Assembly: GCA_944472155.2 (NCBI GenBank)
Contig: OX235273.1
Location: 5,429,204-5,493,203 of the forward strand
DNA: 64,000 nt
Origin: Trichobilharzia szidati
Lineage: Eukaryota > Platyhelminthes > Trematoda > Strigeidida > Schistosomatidae
Direction of reading: 5' to 3'
In this document: positions 1-10,101 of the stretch, one piece after another
Layout of the letters: each line of letters begins with the position of its first letter
How positions within the stretch are numbered: the stretch's first letter is position 1
The notes under the pieces: generated by a model
Told to the model about the DNA's origin: nothing
Databases searched by the model: none
What the model saw: only the letters and a program-made list of their open reading frames with translations
Made by a program: the position numbers and the translations under genes

Positions 1-808
1 TTTCTCCAAGAGCTTCTCTACCCATGATGAGTTCTCTTCCTGTATTGTCTGGTCCCAGTTTGGCGTTCATATCTCCCATTAGTATTTTAATGTCGCCAGC
101 TGGAGTATTGTCTATTGCTGCCTGTAGTTGTCTGTAAAATTCTTCTTTCGTTTCGAGGTCTGCGTTGTTGGTGGGTGCATAATATTGGATTATTGACACT
201 TTTCTTCCTTTGGAGTTGAATCTGGCGGTCATTATCCTGGACGAGATCGCTTCCCATTGCATCAGGGCTTCCGTTGCCGTTGGTGACATCATGATAGCCA
301 CGCCCTCGGTGTGCGTGTGGTTATCTTCTGGGTGACCGGAGTAGATCACTGACTCTCCCGTTGATAATTTGGTGAGTCCACTTCCATTCCATCTGCTTTC
401 ACATATTCCCAGCACTTGGATTCTGTATCTTTTCATCTCGCTGGCGATCTGGGCAGCTTTGCCAGTCTCGTACATAGTGCGGACATTCCATGTCCCCACA
501 CAGACTTTTTCTTTTGACGCTAGGAGATTGTTCACGCTGAAGTTTCTGTAGCATCTTTGTTTACAGGGTGGGGTTGCTGGCCTCACGCCTGAGTTTCGTC
601 TTCGGGTACCTGAAATGAAAGAAAGGTTAGTGTTGCGTGACCGCAGAGCCCAGGGGACATCTGCTTGAGGCCGGTCACACGCGGCCTGGTGTGTCTCGGT
701 AGTGTACTTATCACTTCTGCCCTGTGACACGGCAGCAGAAAGCGCGGTCGTTGTTAATCCGGGCCACGGCCGGTCCGGCATGATATTTCTTGGATTTGTT
801 GGGTTCAT
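1..808 (-). CDS. RTE-clade (SR2-like) LINE ORF, N-terminal extension plus AP endonuclease, cut by the window edge
   Basis: Minus-strand frame open from an in-frame TAG near 917 to base 1; the first ATG is at 808, giving at least 269 codons. After about 115 residues without known motifs comes a typical AP-endonuclease start, GTWNVRTMYETGK (near 450), then LGICESRWNGSG, QYYAPTNN and GDMNAKLGPDNTGREL, where Asn, Glu and Asp side chains match the catalytic core of RTE endonucleases, which nick the target to prime reverse transcription. No stop or frameshift is seen in this part, unlike almost every other RTE piece in the window. The reverse transcriptase would lie left of the window. A methionine at 781 is an alternative start. 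Clade assignment rests on motifs and on the RT fragments elsewhere in the window that appear to belong to the same family. Confidence 0.85.
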   Translation of the reverse strand, partial: MNPTNPRNIMPDRPWPGLTTTALSAAVSQGRSDKYTTETHQAACDRPQADVPWALRSRNTNLSFISGTRRRNSGVRPATPPCKQRCYRNFSVNNLLASKEKVCVGTWNVRTMYETGKAAQIASEMKRYRIQVLGICESRWNGSGLTKLSTGESVIYSGHPEDNHTHTEGVAIMMSPTATEALMQWEAISSRIMTARFNSKGRKVSIIQYYAPTNNADLETKEEFYRQLQAAIDNTPAGDIKILMGDMNAKLGPDNTGRELIMGREALGE

Positions 809-960
809 GGGTTTGGATTGATGAATGATGGCGACTAAGTCCAGCCCCCACTGATACCGTCGCCAATGTATCAGTAGGTTGTGAGGTTTGAAAAATTTCG
901 TTGGCGTCTGCTGCTACTGTCAACGGAGCTACTCAAGGAGCGGTGTGACGCTTGCACACC
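809..960 (-). mobile_element. Leader of the RTE copy
   Basis: The ORF frame stays open without ATG up to an in-frame TAG near 917, so translation could begin at a non-AUG codon or in the upstream leader. The exact 5' end of the element is not visible; the text becomes AT-rich and unlike RTE to the right of about 960. Confidence 0.4.
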
Positions 961-2045
961 TGCAGAAATAAATAAAGGAATGGCTAAGCACAATATGACT
1001 GAACATTAGATTAAGCCGGTTGTGAACTTCAGAATTACAACTGTCTGTCTTATTTTTACCTTGAAAATAAAAGACGTCCAGGAACTAATGAACGCAAATC
1101 TTATCTGTAATATATTTATTTCAGAGGATGCATCACTTCACATTTGGTCCGTAATGTAAACTTGTTGTTATTGTCTCAAAATATCCCTGATTACTTGGTA
1201 CATTCTCAATCCTTCTTTCCTAACTAATCACTACTTGTGTCTTATGGAGGATTTTGAGTGGATTTATTGCATATCCCCGTTAATTGTGGCGCCATAGTCC
1301 ATTGCTATAGAGGCTTAATGATTAGTTATATGCTTTCTTTAGGTGAGATTTCGTTTGAAATGTTTTCTGACATACATATTACCTGTGGCATAAAATTCTT
1401 GAACCACGTCACATTCGCTCAACTTTTATCAGAAAATATCGCTTGATGCTGATATCTACACAGCATAATTCATTCAAAAATGCAGTATGCTCAAACTTTA
1501 AACATATTTTCTTCAATTTTTATGGAGTCATGAGGTTATGTTTGGTCTAATTATTGGAACGTGTCAGTACCCACAGGATAAAACAGGTGGCGCCACTTCA
1601 AGAAAGGGATATGGCATATAATCGCGCTTTAAATTTGTAATTGGAAAATTCATCCCATTGTGCATAAATAGCCATAAGCCATGTTCGAGTTACAAATATG
1701 CATTTGCTAGAGCCTTACTTTCAGTCTAAAAGACATTAATGACGCAATACCTATGCATAAATTGTGATCAACTGCTCTTAAGTCAGTTACGAACATCCGA
1801 CAACCAATCAATACATTCATTACTTCTTTCTTAACAAATCGAGTTAGTTTCACGATGTCTACCTATGGAATTGTAAGTGTCAGAGTTACTTATGATTTCA
1901 AGTATTTGCATTAAAATCACTGAGTTTATTGCTGAAATTCAGCTTTTCAGTAAACGAGGTCACAGAGAAAGTCGTGTGTTAAATAATTACAATGTTGATC
2001 AAACCAAAAGCCAATATGTTGGTAAAAATAATTACAGGGGTATAT
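961..2045. other. AT-rich stretch without recognised features
   Basis: Stops are frequent in all frames and I see no motif, tRNA-like box or known repeat. Short ORFs here have no recognisable similarity. Confidence 0.5.
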
Positions 2046-2243
2046 TTTTTTTTTTTTTTTTTTTTTGGATTTACAGCTTGATTTCCACACCGTATTTTCA
2101 GTACAAGTGTGGAACTTTCAGCATGGATATCGGTTGCCCAAATTCAGGCATACCATAGATATCGGGTGTGCGCCGGCAGGGGTTCGAACCCCGGACCATG
2201 TGCATGATCGGCGAGAGTCCTAACCACTGTGCCACCGACGCAC
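2046..2243 (-). mobile_element. SINE-A (tRNA-derived), minus strand
   Basis: Read on the minus strand it starts with the tRNA-like head (GTGCGTCGGTGGCACAGTGG, then a GGTTCGAACCCC B box) and continues into the SINE-A body (CCGATATC, ATGCTGAAAGTTCCAC, ACGGTGTGG) and an A-rich tail, seen here as a run of more than 20 T. Head boxes fit an internal RNA polymerase III promoter. Close relatives lie at 15,705, 17,340, 49,318, 59,950 and 61,716. Confidence 0.85.
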
Positions 2244-2249
2244 ATATCA

Positions 2250-3024
2250 TAGCACTGACCAGATTATCTAACCAGGAACTAGGGACCAGCGGAGATAAGT
2301 ATTACTATTCCCTGTGATCCGTTGAACATACACTGTAGACAGCTTTAGAGGGTACTTACAAACTAGGTATTACAGCCTGGCTGTCAATATTAATTCGAGT
2401 ATTATTACCACAACCAACACCAGAGAAAAACCCTATGAAAAGCCCCACGCAGTGGCGAAACAGGGGATTTCAAATGCCAAAACGAATAATTGAGAGACCG
2501 AGATATCGCAAAAATACTAAACATCACATTTTGAAGTAGCTTCCACTATGCAACATAAGAGTTTAGCTAAATAGCTTCCGTGCCTACTGAAACAGAAACC
2601 AACGATTTATATTTGACAAAGTGTTTGTTCGACAGTCAAATCATGGGCAGGATAAGACTGTAATGGAAGTTTCACACTTTTAGAACAAAACGAAAGGATA
2701 ATATATCTGGATAAAAATAACGAAACCATTTGTACTCCTTAGCTTGCTAGTCCTCTAACCTATATTAATGTGCCATCAAATCTGTTTGCAGTGTTATCTT
2801 GTTATAATTATCACTTTCCTGTGTAATGTTCTTAATTTTCACCAATCTTGTTAATTCTAAACTCCCCTTCTAAGATTTATTCTTTAGAATGTGTAATATA
2901 TTTTTCCATTTGCTGGCTAACTGTGATCATACTCACAAGTATTCTGCAGCAATTCACATTATTAATTATTAAAAAAATAGTTCTCAGAAACTTCACTCTA
3001 AAACATATACATTTCAGCGCAGAT
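2250..3024. other. AT-rich stretch without recognised features
   Basis: No coding, tRNA-like or repeat signal that I can name. Confidence 0.4.
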
Positions 3025-3145
3025 GTCCTCACGAACTGACATCAGTTAGATAATCACCGAAAACCGATCACGTAAGCCATCATCGCACCAAAGACCTTCA
3101 GGTTATGAGGTGAATCGGATGATCATTGAGTTACTGGGGTTGATT
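3025..3145 (-). mobile_element. HH-SINE relic, hammerhead part missing
   Basis: Minus strand: the tail block (about 3025-3080, GACATCAGTTAG region) is followed directly by a tRNA-head block (ACCTTCAGGTTATGAGG, then CATTGAGTTACTGGG). The hammerhead segment that normally separates them is absent, so this is an internally deleted copy. Confidence 0.5.
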
Positions 3146-3234
3146 TCAACAACCAATGAATAATAAATTCTACCCTTTCGTGAAATGGTCCCAATGCGAA
3201 CCAGTACGATTGACGGCCAGCTTTTTAACCCTAA

Positions 3235-4190
3235 TATGGTGGGCTCTACCATGGAAAACTCAGCAAAGCGTTTGAAGTCAAAGAAGAAGTAAGATAAGGC
3301 TGCCCACTACTATCGCCATTGATATTCCTAATTCTGGAGGACTGGATTATATAGAAGAAGGTGAGGAGCGGAAAGATAGCATTATGCTGAACTGAACGGA
3401 AGACTCAAGAAGATCTGGATTTCACGTGTGGATGATTTATGTCTGACTTCACATAAATTCGAAGACTTGCAGGCGAGAACCAACAAACTGGCTGAAGAAG
3501 CAGCCAACAAAGAGAGGACTTCAGGAGGAATATAGAAAAGATGGAGGCGATGAAGATAACCGAACAACCAGCCTACAACAAGCACCAGTCAATGTCAACG
3601 GGAGAAATTTGAAAGAGATTACTTCTCTCAGTTATCTAGGCAGCGTCATTCCAATTACACGGAGCAAGATGGACCTTTATTATTCTAAAGTCAATTTGGA
3701 AAGGATTTCCAACTCCTATGCTTCGTCAGTCGGTGCTTCTGTATGGCCAAGAGACTTGTCACACTTATCAGGGAAAGTACTGCCAACAAATTATCTATAG
3801 ACTTTCATTATCAGCCGCCTTCACTGGCCTGATACTGATGATCATCTGGCTAGAAATGGTAAGGCAAAGGGACTCTTTCAGTGAATCAGCTACTAACCCA
3901 TAGGTCAGCAAATATGCCAGAGAAAATGAAAATGGATTGAAAACATGCTGAGGAAACCAATGGGTGACGTCACGCACCAGGCAGGTCCTCGAGTATAACC
4001 CGAAAGAAAAATGGCCAGTAAGGAGTTCAAGGGTGATATAAGTATGGGTTAGTATGTAAAAGAAATGAAACCACATGGTCAATCACAGGAATATCTAAAG
4101 AAGACTGCACAGAACAGACTGAAATGCAGATATGCTGTCGAAGCCCTATGTTCTACTCAGAATCTACGAAATGCTGATTATATATTAATA
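3235..4190 (+). mobile_element. RTE LINE relic, RT C-terminal part to 3' end
   Basis: Diverged plus-strand RTE. Recognisable blocks in order: GKLSKAFEV (motif before RT B), a broken RT motif C region (DLDFTCG.DLCLTSHKFEDLQARTNKLAEEA), the connector with VNGRNLKEITSFSYLGS, and the closing VEALCSTQNLR. Frames change several times and the FADD box is lost. Confidence 0.75.
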
Positions 4191-4590
4191 CCAAACATGA
4201 TATCTACTGACACAGACAAAGAACACTGTCTAACCCATACAGAACTTTATTGTTTATCTGTCAACCCATAAACTTTATTTTGTGATAACTTATTCATGAA
4301 AATTTTTAAGCTGATATAGACAAAATTCGTTTAGACTATTCATCGACGTATCAAATTACATAGACAAATGAGTCACTTTTCAATCTCTTATTGTTACGCA
4401 ATAAATTGTATTCACTTTGGTTTCTAGTATGCTTTAACAAAAAGTCACTTGTTCGCTTACGAATCATGTGTTTACTGTCTGAAGGTGTTTAACTTCAAGT
4501 CTAAAGTGAAATTAAATTGAAATTCTTTTAAATCTAAGAAATAAGAATGTCAATCTCTTGTTCATTGTTGGTTAAAAGAAGGGTTGCTGT
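4190..4590. other. AT-rich spacer
   Basis: Nothing recognised between the RTE relic and the PLE-A relic. Confidence 0.4.
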
Positions 4591-5165
4591 TAAGAACTCA
4601 TAGACAGTGGAATTTCCTGTCTGTAAAGGCTGGCTTAGTTAAATGTGTCTAACAAACCAAGCAACAACACTTAGCAGTACAACAAAAACCTAAACGATGA
4701 AATGAAACAGATAGATGAAGAATCGTTTGTGTTTAATAACTATCTACCCCATAAAATTCATTCTGAAGATCAGAAAAGGTTTAAAGCAAAATAAAAATAA
4801 TTAGGAAACTAATAATGATAACATAAATAAGAGAGAATATAAGGCATCTACAGTAGTTTTACAATACAAGAAGGGGATATCTGAAACTCTACGAAGTGGG
4901 ATTCTCAACAAAACAGGAATTAGAGTAGTGGCGTTAAAAAATACAAACTCGCTAAGGTAGGACAAGCTTTTTAGAGTAAAGGACTCGGTGGACCCAATTA
5001 AACAAAGTAATATAATTTACAAAATACCTTGTAATGAAGGTGAGTGAGGTCAATTACATAGATCAAACTAGTAGATCGGGAGTAGTCAGATTGTCGGAAC
5101 ATGAGAATTCAGCTAAGGTTAGAATGGTTGACCCTGAGAAGATAAGTAATTTATAAAAATACACA
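4590..5165 (+). mobile_element. PLE-A relic, linker and GIY-YIG part
   Basis: Aligns by eye with the young PLE-A at 45,950-46,480: CLTNQATTLSSTTKT, VFNNYLPHKIH, NIIYKIPCNE and QTSRSGVVRLSEHENSAKVRMVDPEKISNL, with several frameshifts and stops. It lacks both ends, so it is an old fragment. It is useful as a diverged outgroup for the family. Confidence 0.8.
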
Positions 5166-5410
5166 GCACTACATAATCAATTTACTATTATCACTCTGAC
5201 ATGCTGCTATTGTACTTTTTCTCACTTTCTTCATACTTTTTCACACTTAGACACTAAGCTAACGCCTTTCTTCTCATTTAATAGCAATTTGAACTTTATC
5301 AGATTTCTAAAGTCTTCTTTCTTTGTACGGTGATGAGTATTATTTAACTGATAACTTCTCTTTTTACTTTCTAAGAGACTTCTGAGTTTTATTGGTATTC
5401 CTTTGAGTTC
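5165..5410 (-). repeat. Unclassified repeat X
   Basis: Reverse complement resembles 15,940-16,125 (shared order: GAGAAGAAAGG, GTGTCTAAGTGTGAA, GTGAGAAAAAGTACAA, AGAGTGATAATAGT). No coding potential or tRNA-like box is seen. Family unknown. Confidence 0.5.
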
Positions 5411-5411
5411 A

Positions 5412-5695
5412 GAGTGGATATAGGTCTTCAACAACGCTTCTCCACTTTTTCCTATCTTTTGGCGTCCTCTTTAGCTTGGACCACCATTGTCCACAGTCTT
5501 TCGTCTCATCCTTACACGGACTCCTCCACGTCACTCTGGCACTGACAAAACACTCGCTTCCTATTGGGATTCCACTCGAGCGATAGCCTGCATCGCGCAC
5601 GATGTCATTCGATGGTCTGCTCAATGTATGCTTGATCCATCTCCATTTTCTCCTACATATTTGTTGATCAATCGGCTCTTGGTTATATCGATTAT
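5412..5695 (-). mobile_element. RTE LINE relic, 3' end
   Basis: Minus-strand translation gives QQICRRKWRWIKHTLSRPSNDI and WRSVVEDLYP, the conserved last 100 or so residues of the RTE ORF. The usual CTATGTTCCACT tail is degraded at the left end. Confidence 0.75.
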
Positions 5696-5734
5696 TACAC
5701 TTCCCCCTATTACTCACTAATGGACTACTATACA

Positions 5735-5825
5735 TTTTTAGTAAATATAAATACGACTGTACAGCACGTGAAGATGATTTCGTCGATAAAGAAAATTTTC
5801 TTTGTTGCACTGTATTTTATTTTCT
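5735..5825 (+). mobile_element. PLE-B terminal palindrome block
   Basis: Carries the conserved order CTGTACAGC, GATTTCGTCGA, AAAGAAAATTTTCTTTG, an imperfect hairpin seen at the end of at least eight PLE-B-related copies in this window. No PLE coding sequence is attached here. Confidence 0.45.
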
Positions 5826-5829
5826 TCAT

Positions 5830-6570
5830 AACTCAATGGGTATTGTCGGCGATCTAACTAACTAACCGCTTCACTAATACAATCCACTTAAAGTTTATAT
5901 AATTTATAAACAAACTTTATTTTGTCTGATTTCAAGAGGATTTCCAATACCTGTAATACTTGGACACTATGGCTACATGTAATTCCATCTCCCTTTTGCA
6001 AGTGAATATATCTCGCTCACAGTCAAATGAGATACGCACTTACAAGATGATGTTTCAAAGAGATTTTTATTGTTTACATTTCTGTCACACGCACCACAGA
6101 AACTTGTTTTTTTACGGTTCTCCTTATTCTTTTCTGTTTGCCATGAAGGGGAGGGGGTTAGTGATTTTTCAGATAGTCGGGAAAAGGGTTACATCATTCT
6201 TATTGCACTGGATTCTTAGTTGATTTAGTAAATAAAGTTTTGACTATTAATCGTTCTTTCTCTCCACCCTGTCGCGTTAGATCTTAAGACTCTCAGATTT
6301 CTTCATCCTTTTGTATAGTTGTGCGTAATTGCATAAAGTTCTATAGCCGGGCTTTCGCTTTTTAAATTTATTGTCTCAATAGGGTTATAAATGATAAGCT
6401 GTGTTTGGAGTGTCCTGCAGTAAATAATGCTGTCTAACGGCGTGATGAGGCCAATAATCCAACTAATATTTAATCAGGTTTAGAAACATGTTTTCTACTA
6501 TAAAAATAGTCTCTCTGATCCGAATATCTTCCTCCTTGGTGCAGTCAAAGATCGAGATCATTTATTACCT
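5830..6570. other. AT-rich spacer
   Basis: No recognised gene or repeat; the ORF at 5960-6223 has no similarity I can name. Confidence 0.4.
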
Positions 6571-6840
6571 TCAACTGTATGTACCGATTCATATGTATCT
6601 GCGGGAGCAGTTACATTGGAGGGACAGAAGGAATGGCCTGTTTCATATTCTTCGAACATGTACCAAGGAGCTTCCTGATAGACACTGGACACCAAGTAGA
6701 TGTGATGGCGCCATTCAAAATAATTAAGAAGACAAAAAATAGCTCAATTCTTCGGTTTACTAAGGATATCGCAATAAAACAGCTAAAATCTGACTTATTT
6801 GTCCACATGGAATATGTCGATGAACTCCAGTTACCCTAGT
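6571..6840 (+). mobile_element. PLE-E relic, GIY-YIG start
   Basis: Plus-strand CMYRFICICGSSYIGGTEG is the cysteine-rich GIY-YIG start of a Penelope-like element (Y...C.C...YIG.TE). The following text keeps only scattered similarity. Same family as 21,945-22,340. Confidence 0.6.
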
Positions 6841-7245
6841 GACTCATCCCTTAATAACCGTTGGTCTTTTAACTTCATTTACTTATCTTTTCAACTCACC
6901 GCCTACCCGCACGACTCGTTCCCTCTGCCTGGCTTCCGTAAGAGATTATTTTTCTTGACTTTATGAGTTCTACTCACCATATTACATCATCACTTTTTCA
7001 GCTGGCCTGTTGCACACCAAGTTTTGATCTCCTCTTATCTAACTATGTAATTGTGACTAATTGTTTTGTTACTACCCTAACAACAAACTTGTCAATTAAT
7101 TTTCTTGTAGCTTCTCTCTAGCAAGATATTTGAATATGTATACTTACACTTCAGCCACCTTGTCGTCCTGATGTTTTGACTCCCCATGAAACTGTTATAA
7201 TACGTTTCTTGATGACAAAAGTATATTAATTAAGTGTGGATTTGT
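6840..7245. other. Spacer
   Basis: No recognised feature. Confidence 0.4.
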
Positions 7246-7249
7246 ATGG

Positions 7250-7557
7250 ATTTGATTGATTGATTACAGGATTTCATCATGAGCTGACATTGGTTAGAGA
7301 ACCATTGGAAAACCAGCTGTGAATACTTGACAGTCAGTTGTTTCGTCGTAGTTTGGGACTCTTCATCAGTACACACCCAAGTGGTTTAATGGTCTACGAG
7401 CTCGCCTTGGAACCAGAAGGTTCTGGGTTCGAATCCCAGCGGGTACTTACTTCTGAAGAGTCTCGAACAAGGACGAAACAGCTGGCTGTCCAGTACTCCC
7501 AGTTTACAATGGTTCTCTAACCAATGTCAGCTCAAGATGAAATCCTGTAACCAAAAG
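7250..7557. mobile_element. HH-SINE inverted pair (fold-back)
   Basis: Left unit on the minus strand (7250-7372: tail then hammerhead block), right unit on the plus strand (about 7373-7557: tRNA-Thr-like head with A box TGGTTTAATGG and B box GGTTCGAATCC, hammerhead, tail ending CTGTAACC). The left unit lacks its head, so the two meet within 10 bases of the left hammerhead. The tails are near reverse complements, so a transcript through the locus would fold into a hairpin. Confidence 0.8.
7444..7500 (+). ncRNA. Hammerhead ribozyme motif, nearly intact
   Basis: Core CTGAAGA (7453-7459; position 7 of the hammerhead may be any base), stem II GTCT/AGGAC-type pairing (7460-7474), GAAA (7475-7478), stem III ACAG-CTGG-CTGT, cleavage triplet GTC (7488-7490). 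Stem I pairs TACT (7448-7451) with AGTA (7492-7495); the pair next to the core (T7452 with C7491) is mismatched. Best-preserved copy in the window. Cleavage activity is inferred, not shown. Confidence 0.65.
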
Positions 7558-7835
7558 TATGTTAAATTTTGCGCTGACTTTTATTTATTCGAGATAATGG
7601 GTTGAATGCAGGTGACGATGAGGACTAACGAAATAAAGTGGATCCATGTTATTCTTCACCAAAGTTTGTTCTTTCTTTGCTCGAATATAAAACAGGTAGT
7701 GACTCAAAAGAGTCACATATCGTAAGGGAATATTTCACTGCATGTAACTGGTTTTGACTTAAATAAACAGTTCTAAGAATTTTCTGTGAAAGACAAGTCC
7801 CTATGGCGTAATACTACTTACATATATATCTATGT
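7558..7835. other. Spacer
   Basis: No recognised feature. Confidence 0.4.
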
Positions 7836-8069
7836 GTGCGTCGGTGGCATAGCGGTTAGGACGCTCGCCAACCATGCACATGGTCCGGGGTCCAATCCCC
7901 GGCCACAGACGCACTCCCTTATCTCGCTAAGCCAGAAATAATTCTGGTAAAGAGGAAAGCTTGGGCATGAGGCTAACAACCCCATCCTGTTAAATAAACA
8001 CTGCTACAGAAATTTCAAGCCACTAGTTTGAAGCCCTATGTTCCACTGGGGAACGTGAAGGAAAAAAAT
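7836..8069 (+). mobile_element. SINE-B (tRNA head, RTE-like body and tail)
   Basis: Head 7836-7915 with A box TGGCATAGCGG and B box GGTCCAATCCC (one change from consensus). Body 7965-8020 resembles the RTE ORF segment just upstream of the endonuclease (GGCATGAGGCTAACAACCCC, CTGCTACAGAAA). End GAAGCCCTATGTTCCACTGG resembles the RTE 3' end; A-rich tail follows. Relatives at 8649 and 53,534. Confidence 0.85.
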
Positions 8070-8354
8070 ATATATGTATATATATAATGCCGAATGGATA
8101 CATCATCTGCTGCGTTTCGAATACATGGAAGTTCGTCTAAACCACTTAGGTACACAAATTTCCATGCAGGATAACGCGGCTACTTTTCCAGGTTTCTCGT
8201 TGTGCTTGGATTGCAGCATAAACTCATGGAAATTTTTAATTGATTCCCAAACAACAAGTCTGCATCATTTCAAGAGGGAAATGGAGGAGAAGTGTCGTTG
8301 GAGACTGAGTATTCTTTCAGATGGAATGAATTTGTGTCTTACGATATTGTAACA
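8070..8354. other. Spacer
   Basis: An open frame of 92 codons (8074-8352) has no recognised motif; I do not call it a gene. Confidence 0.35.
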
Positions 8355-8600
8355 CATTATGTCCTTGGATTCCGAGTGGAACATATGGCTTCAGCATCAC
8401 ATCTCCACATTGTCCTGATCTCTCTAGTCCTCTTCGGCTAGTTCCACAAAAGCCCATAGTCTCTAGTCTCTTCACCTAATGATCTCCTCCATGTCACCCA
8501 CGAAATGCCAACTTGTTGTTTCCCACTTGAGCTTGCGATGTCAACCAACGTGTTTGCTCTATCTGTCTTCATTTTCGTTGTCATTTTTGTTGAGCGGCAG
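8355..8600 (-). mobile_element. RTE LINE relic, 3' end, strongly diverged
   Basis: Minus-strand remnants of the RTE end: GAGTGGAACATATGGCTTCA (reverse of the GAAGCCCTATGTTCCACT motif) and CTCCTCCATGTCACCC. Reading frame lost. Confidence 0.5.
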
Positions 8601-8648
8601 GTTCGTGACTAGTTCGTATCCAGGATTTCTTTTTGTCAATTCTTTCTG

Positions 8649-8891
8649 TGGCGTCGGTGCGTCGGTGACACAGTGGTTAGGACGCTCGCCGACCATGCAC
8701 ATGGTCCGAGGTTCGATCCCCGGCCACAGACGCACTCCTTTACCTCGCTCAGCAGGTAATAAAAGCTGGTAAGGAGGAAAGGTTGAGGATGAGGCCAGCA
8801 ACCCCATCCTGTAAAAATAAACACTGCTACAGAAACTTCAAGCCTCTAGCTTGAAACCCTATGTTCCACTGGAAACGTGAAGGAATAAAAA
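8649..8891 (+). mobile_element. SINE-B with 11-bp target duplication
   Basis: Head begins at 8657 (GTGCGTCGGTGACACAGTGG), preceded by a tandem copy of GCGTCGGT. Body and tail as in the copy at 7836. AATTCTTTCTG occurs at 8638-8648 and 8892-8902, a good target-site duplication, so the element ends at the A-rich tail just before 8892. Confidence 0.85.
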
Positions 8892-9179
8892 AATTCTTTC
8901 TGCACATTCAATCTTCACTATGGAGACAGATAAGGTGGCAGCTGTTGATAAAAGTCCATAGTAGCCCATTCGAAATGCTATCCCTAACACTCCAGGTTTC
9001 TGGACTATTCAAAGAAGCACTAACTTACTTAATTTGTTCATTATACTGACTGTGTGTGTGGTACTTTTCCAAACTGATATCAGAGTGACGTAGATCTGTG
9101 TTGGCTTTTCAGATCTGGTATTGACATTCTCTTCCGTGCTATCACCTTTAGTTGAAACGATGGTTACTAGATAAGTGAA

Positions 9180-9333
9180 GAAAGTGCTGTTGGATATTAG
9201 AGGCAATTTATCTCGGTTAGAGGATCTTGTGGAGTTTATCTAATCCCCTGCAATGACTTTGAGGTCAAATACACAGGCCAAAGTATTAGGAAAGAGTTAG
9301 TTAGATTAGCGCAGAGGACAAAATCTTAGCGAA
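9180..9333 (+). mobile_element. PLE-F relic, GIY-YIG fragment
   Basis: Plus strand from 9229 reads CGVYLIPCNDFEVKYTGQS followed by IRKELVRLA, a GIY-YIG start of PLE type distinct from families A to E. Only about 35 codons survive before a stop. Confidence 0.6.
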
Positions 9334-9336
9334 TAT

Positions 9337-9455
9337 TCATCAACCTTATTCAACAGCTGTACGACAACGGCACATGTCAAGTGATCCACAACGGAAAAAT
9401 CAGCGAGGCGTTTGGAGTAAACACAGGAGTCAGACAAGGGTGCTTATTGCAATTA
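9337..9455 (+). mobile_element. RTE LINE fragment, RT motif B region
   Basis: Encodes FINLIQQLYDNGTCQVIHNG and EAFGVNTGVRQGCLLQ in one frame; GVRQGC is RT motif B. Both ends are abrupt. Confidence 0.75.
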
Positions 9456-9631
9456 AAAGCGTTCTCTGAGCTGGTTAGTTTAGTCGCGAATCTTTCGTCG
9501 TCCTTCCGGACAACATCTTCAGCGCCATAATTAGCACAAAGTGAAATGATTTAAATTTCTTCATGCGCGATGTAATTGCGTCTCCTGGTTACTATCTTTA
9601 CATATGTATTGACCACTTTCTATTGACTTGG
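9456..9631. other. Short spacer
   Basis: No recognised feature. Confidence 0.35.
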
Positions 9632-10101
9632 ATTTTAAACTTTTTGGTCACCTGATTTACTTTTTATTAATTGGTATATTTCATCTATATTAAAGTGTTT
9701 GTTAATCGCACTTTCGCTTGAGTACCAGGCTTCTAGGAATCCCCTGACACTTTTTGTGTTTCCTCTGTTTAAGATTTTGACATGATCCCAATCAAAATGA
9801 TGACCATGGTTGTCTGCATGCATTGATACTAAAGAATACATATCATGTCTTTTCACGGCTGATTTGTGTTCTTGGATTCTGATTCGAAGGGGACGCCCAC
9901 TTTGGCCGATGTAATGCTTGTTACAGTTCATACAATTTATTTTGTAGATGGTATTATTTTATCCCCTTTTTCTGTTGGATCTTTTGGTTTGCATAATATC
10001 GAATTAAGCGATTTTACTGGTTTCTGTGCTATATCTATATCTAACGGTTCCAGTTTTCTGGCTGTTATTTCAGAGATATTCCTCATGTATGGTAGAATGA
10101 A
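9632..10101 (-). mobile_element. PLE-C relic with GIY-YIG endonuclease
   Basis: Minus strand encodes MRNISEITARKLEPLDIDIA, SLNSILCKPKDPTEKGDKII, then after one frameshift CNKHYIGQSGRPLRIRIQEH and FLEAWYSSESAINKHFN. YIG, the Arg of RIRIQEH and the Glu of EAWY are GIY-YIG nuclease landmarks. About 150 codons survive; the RT part is absent. At 10,101/10,102 it abuts a plus-strand RTE with no spacer. Near-identical in layout to 39,325-39,955. Confidence 0.85.

Noticed and set aside
8074..8352. 92-codon plus-strand open frame as a host exon
   Set aside because: It has no recognised domain, begins right after a SINE tail, and no splice sites or conserved pattern could be judged.
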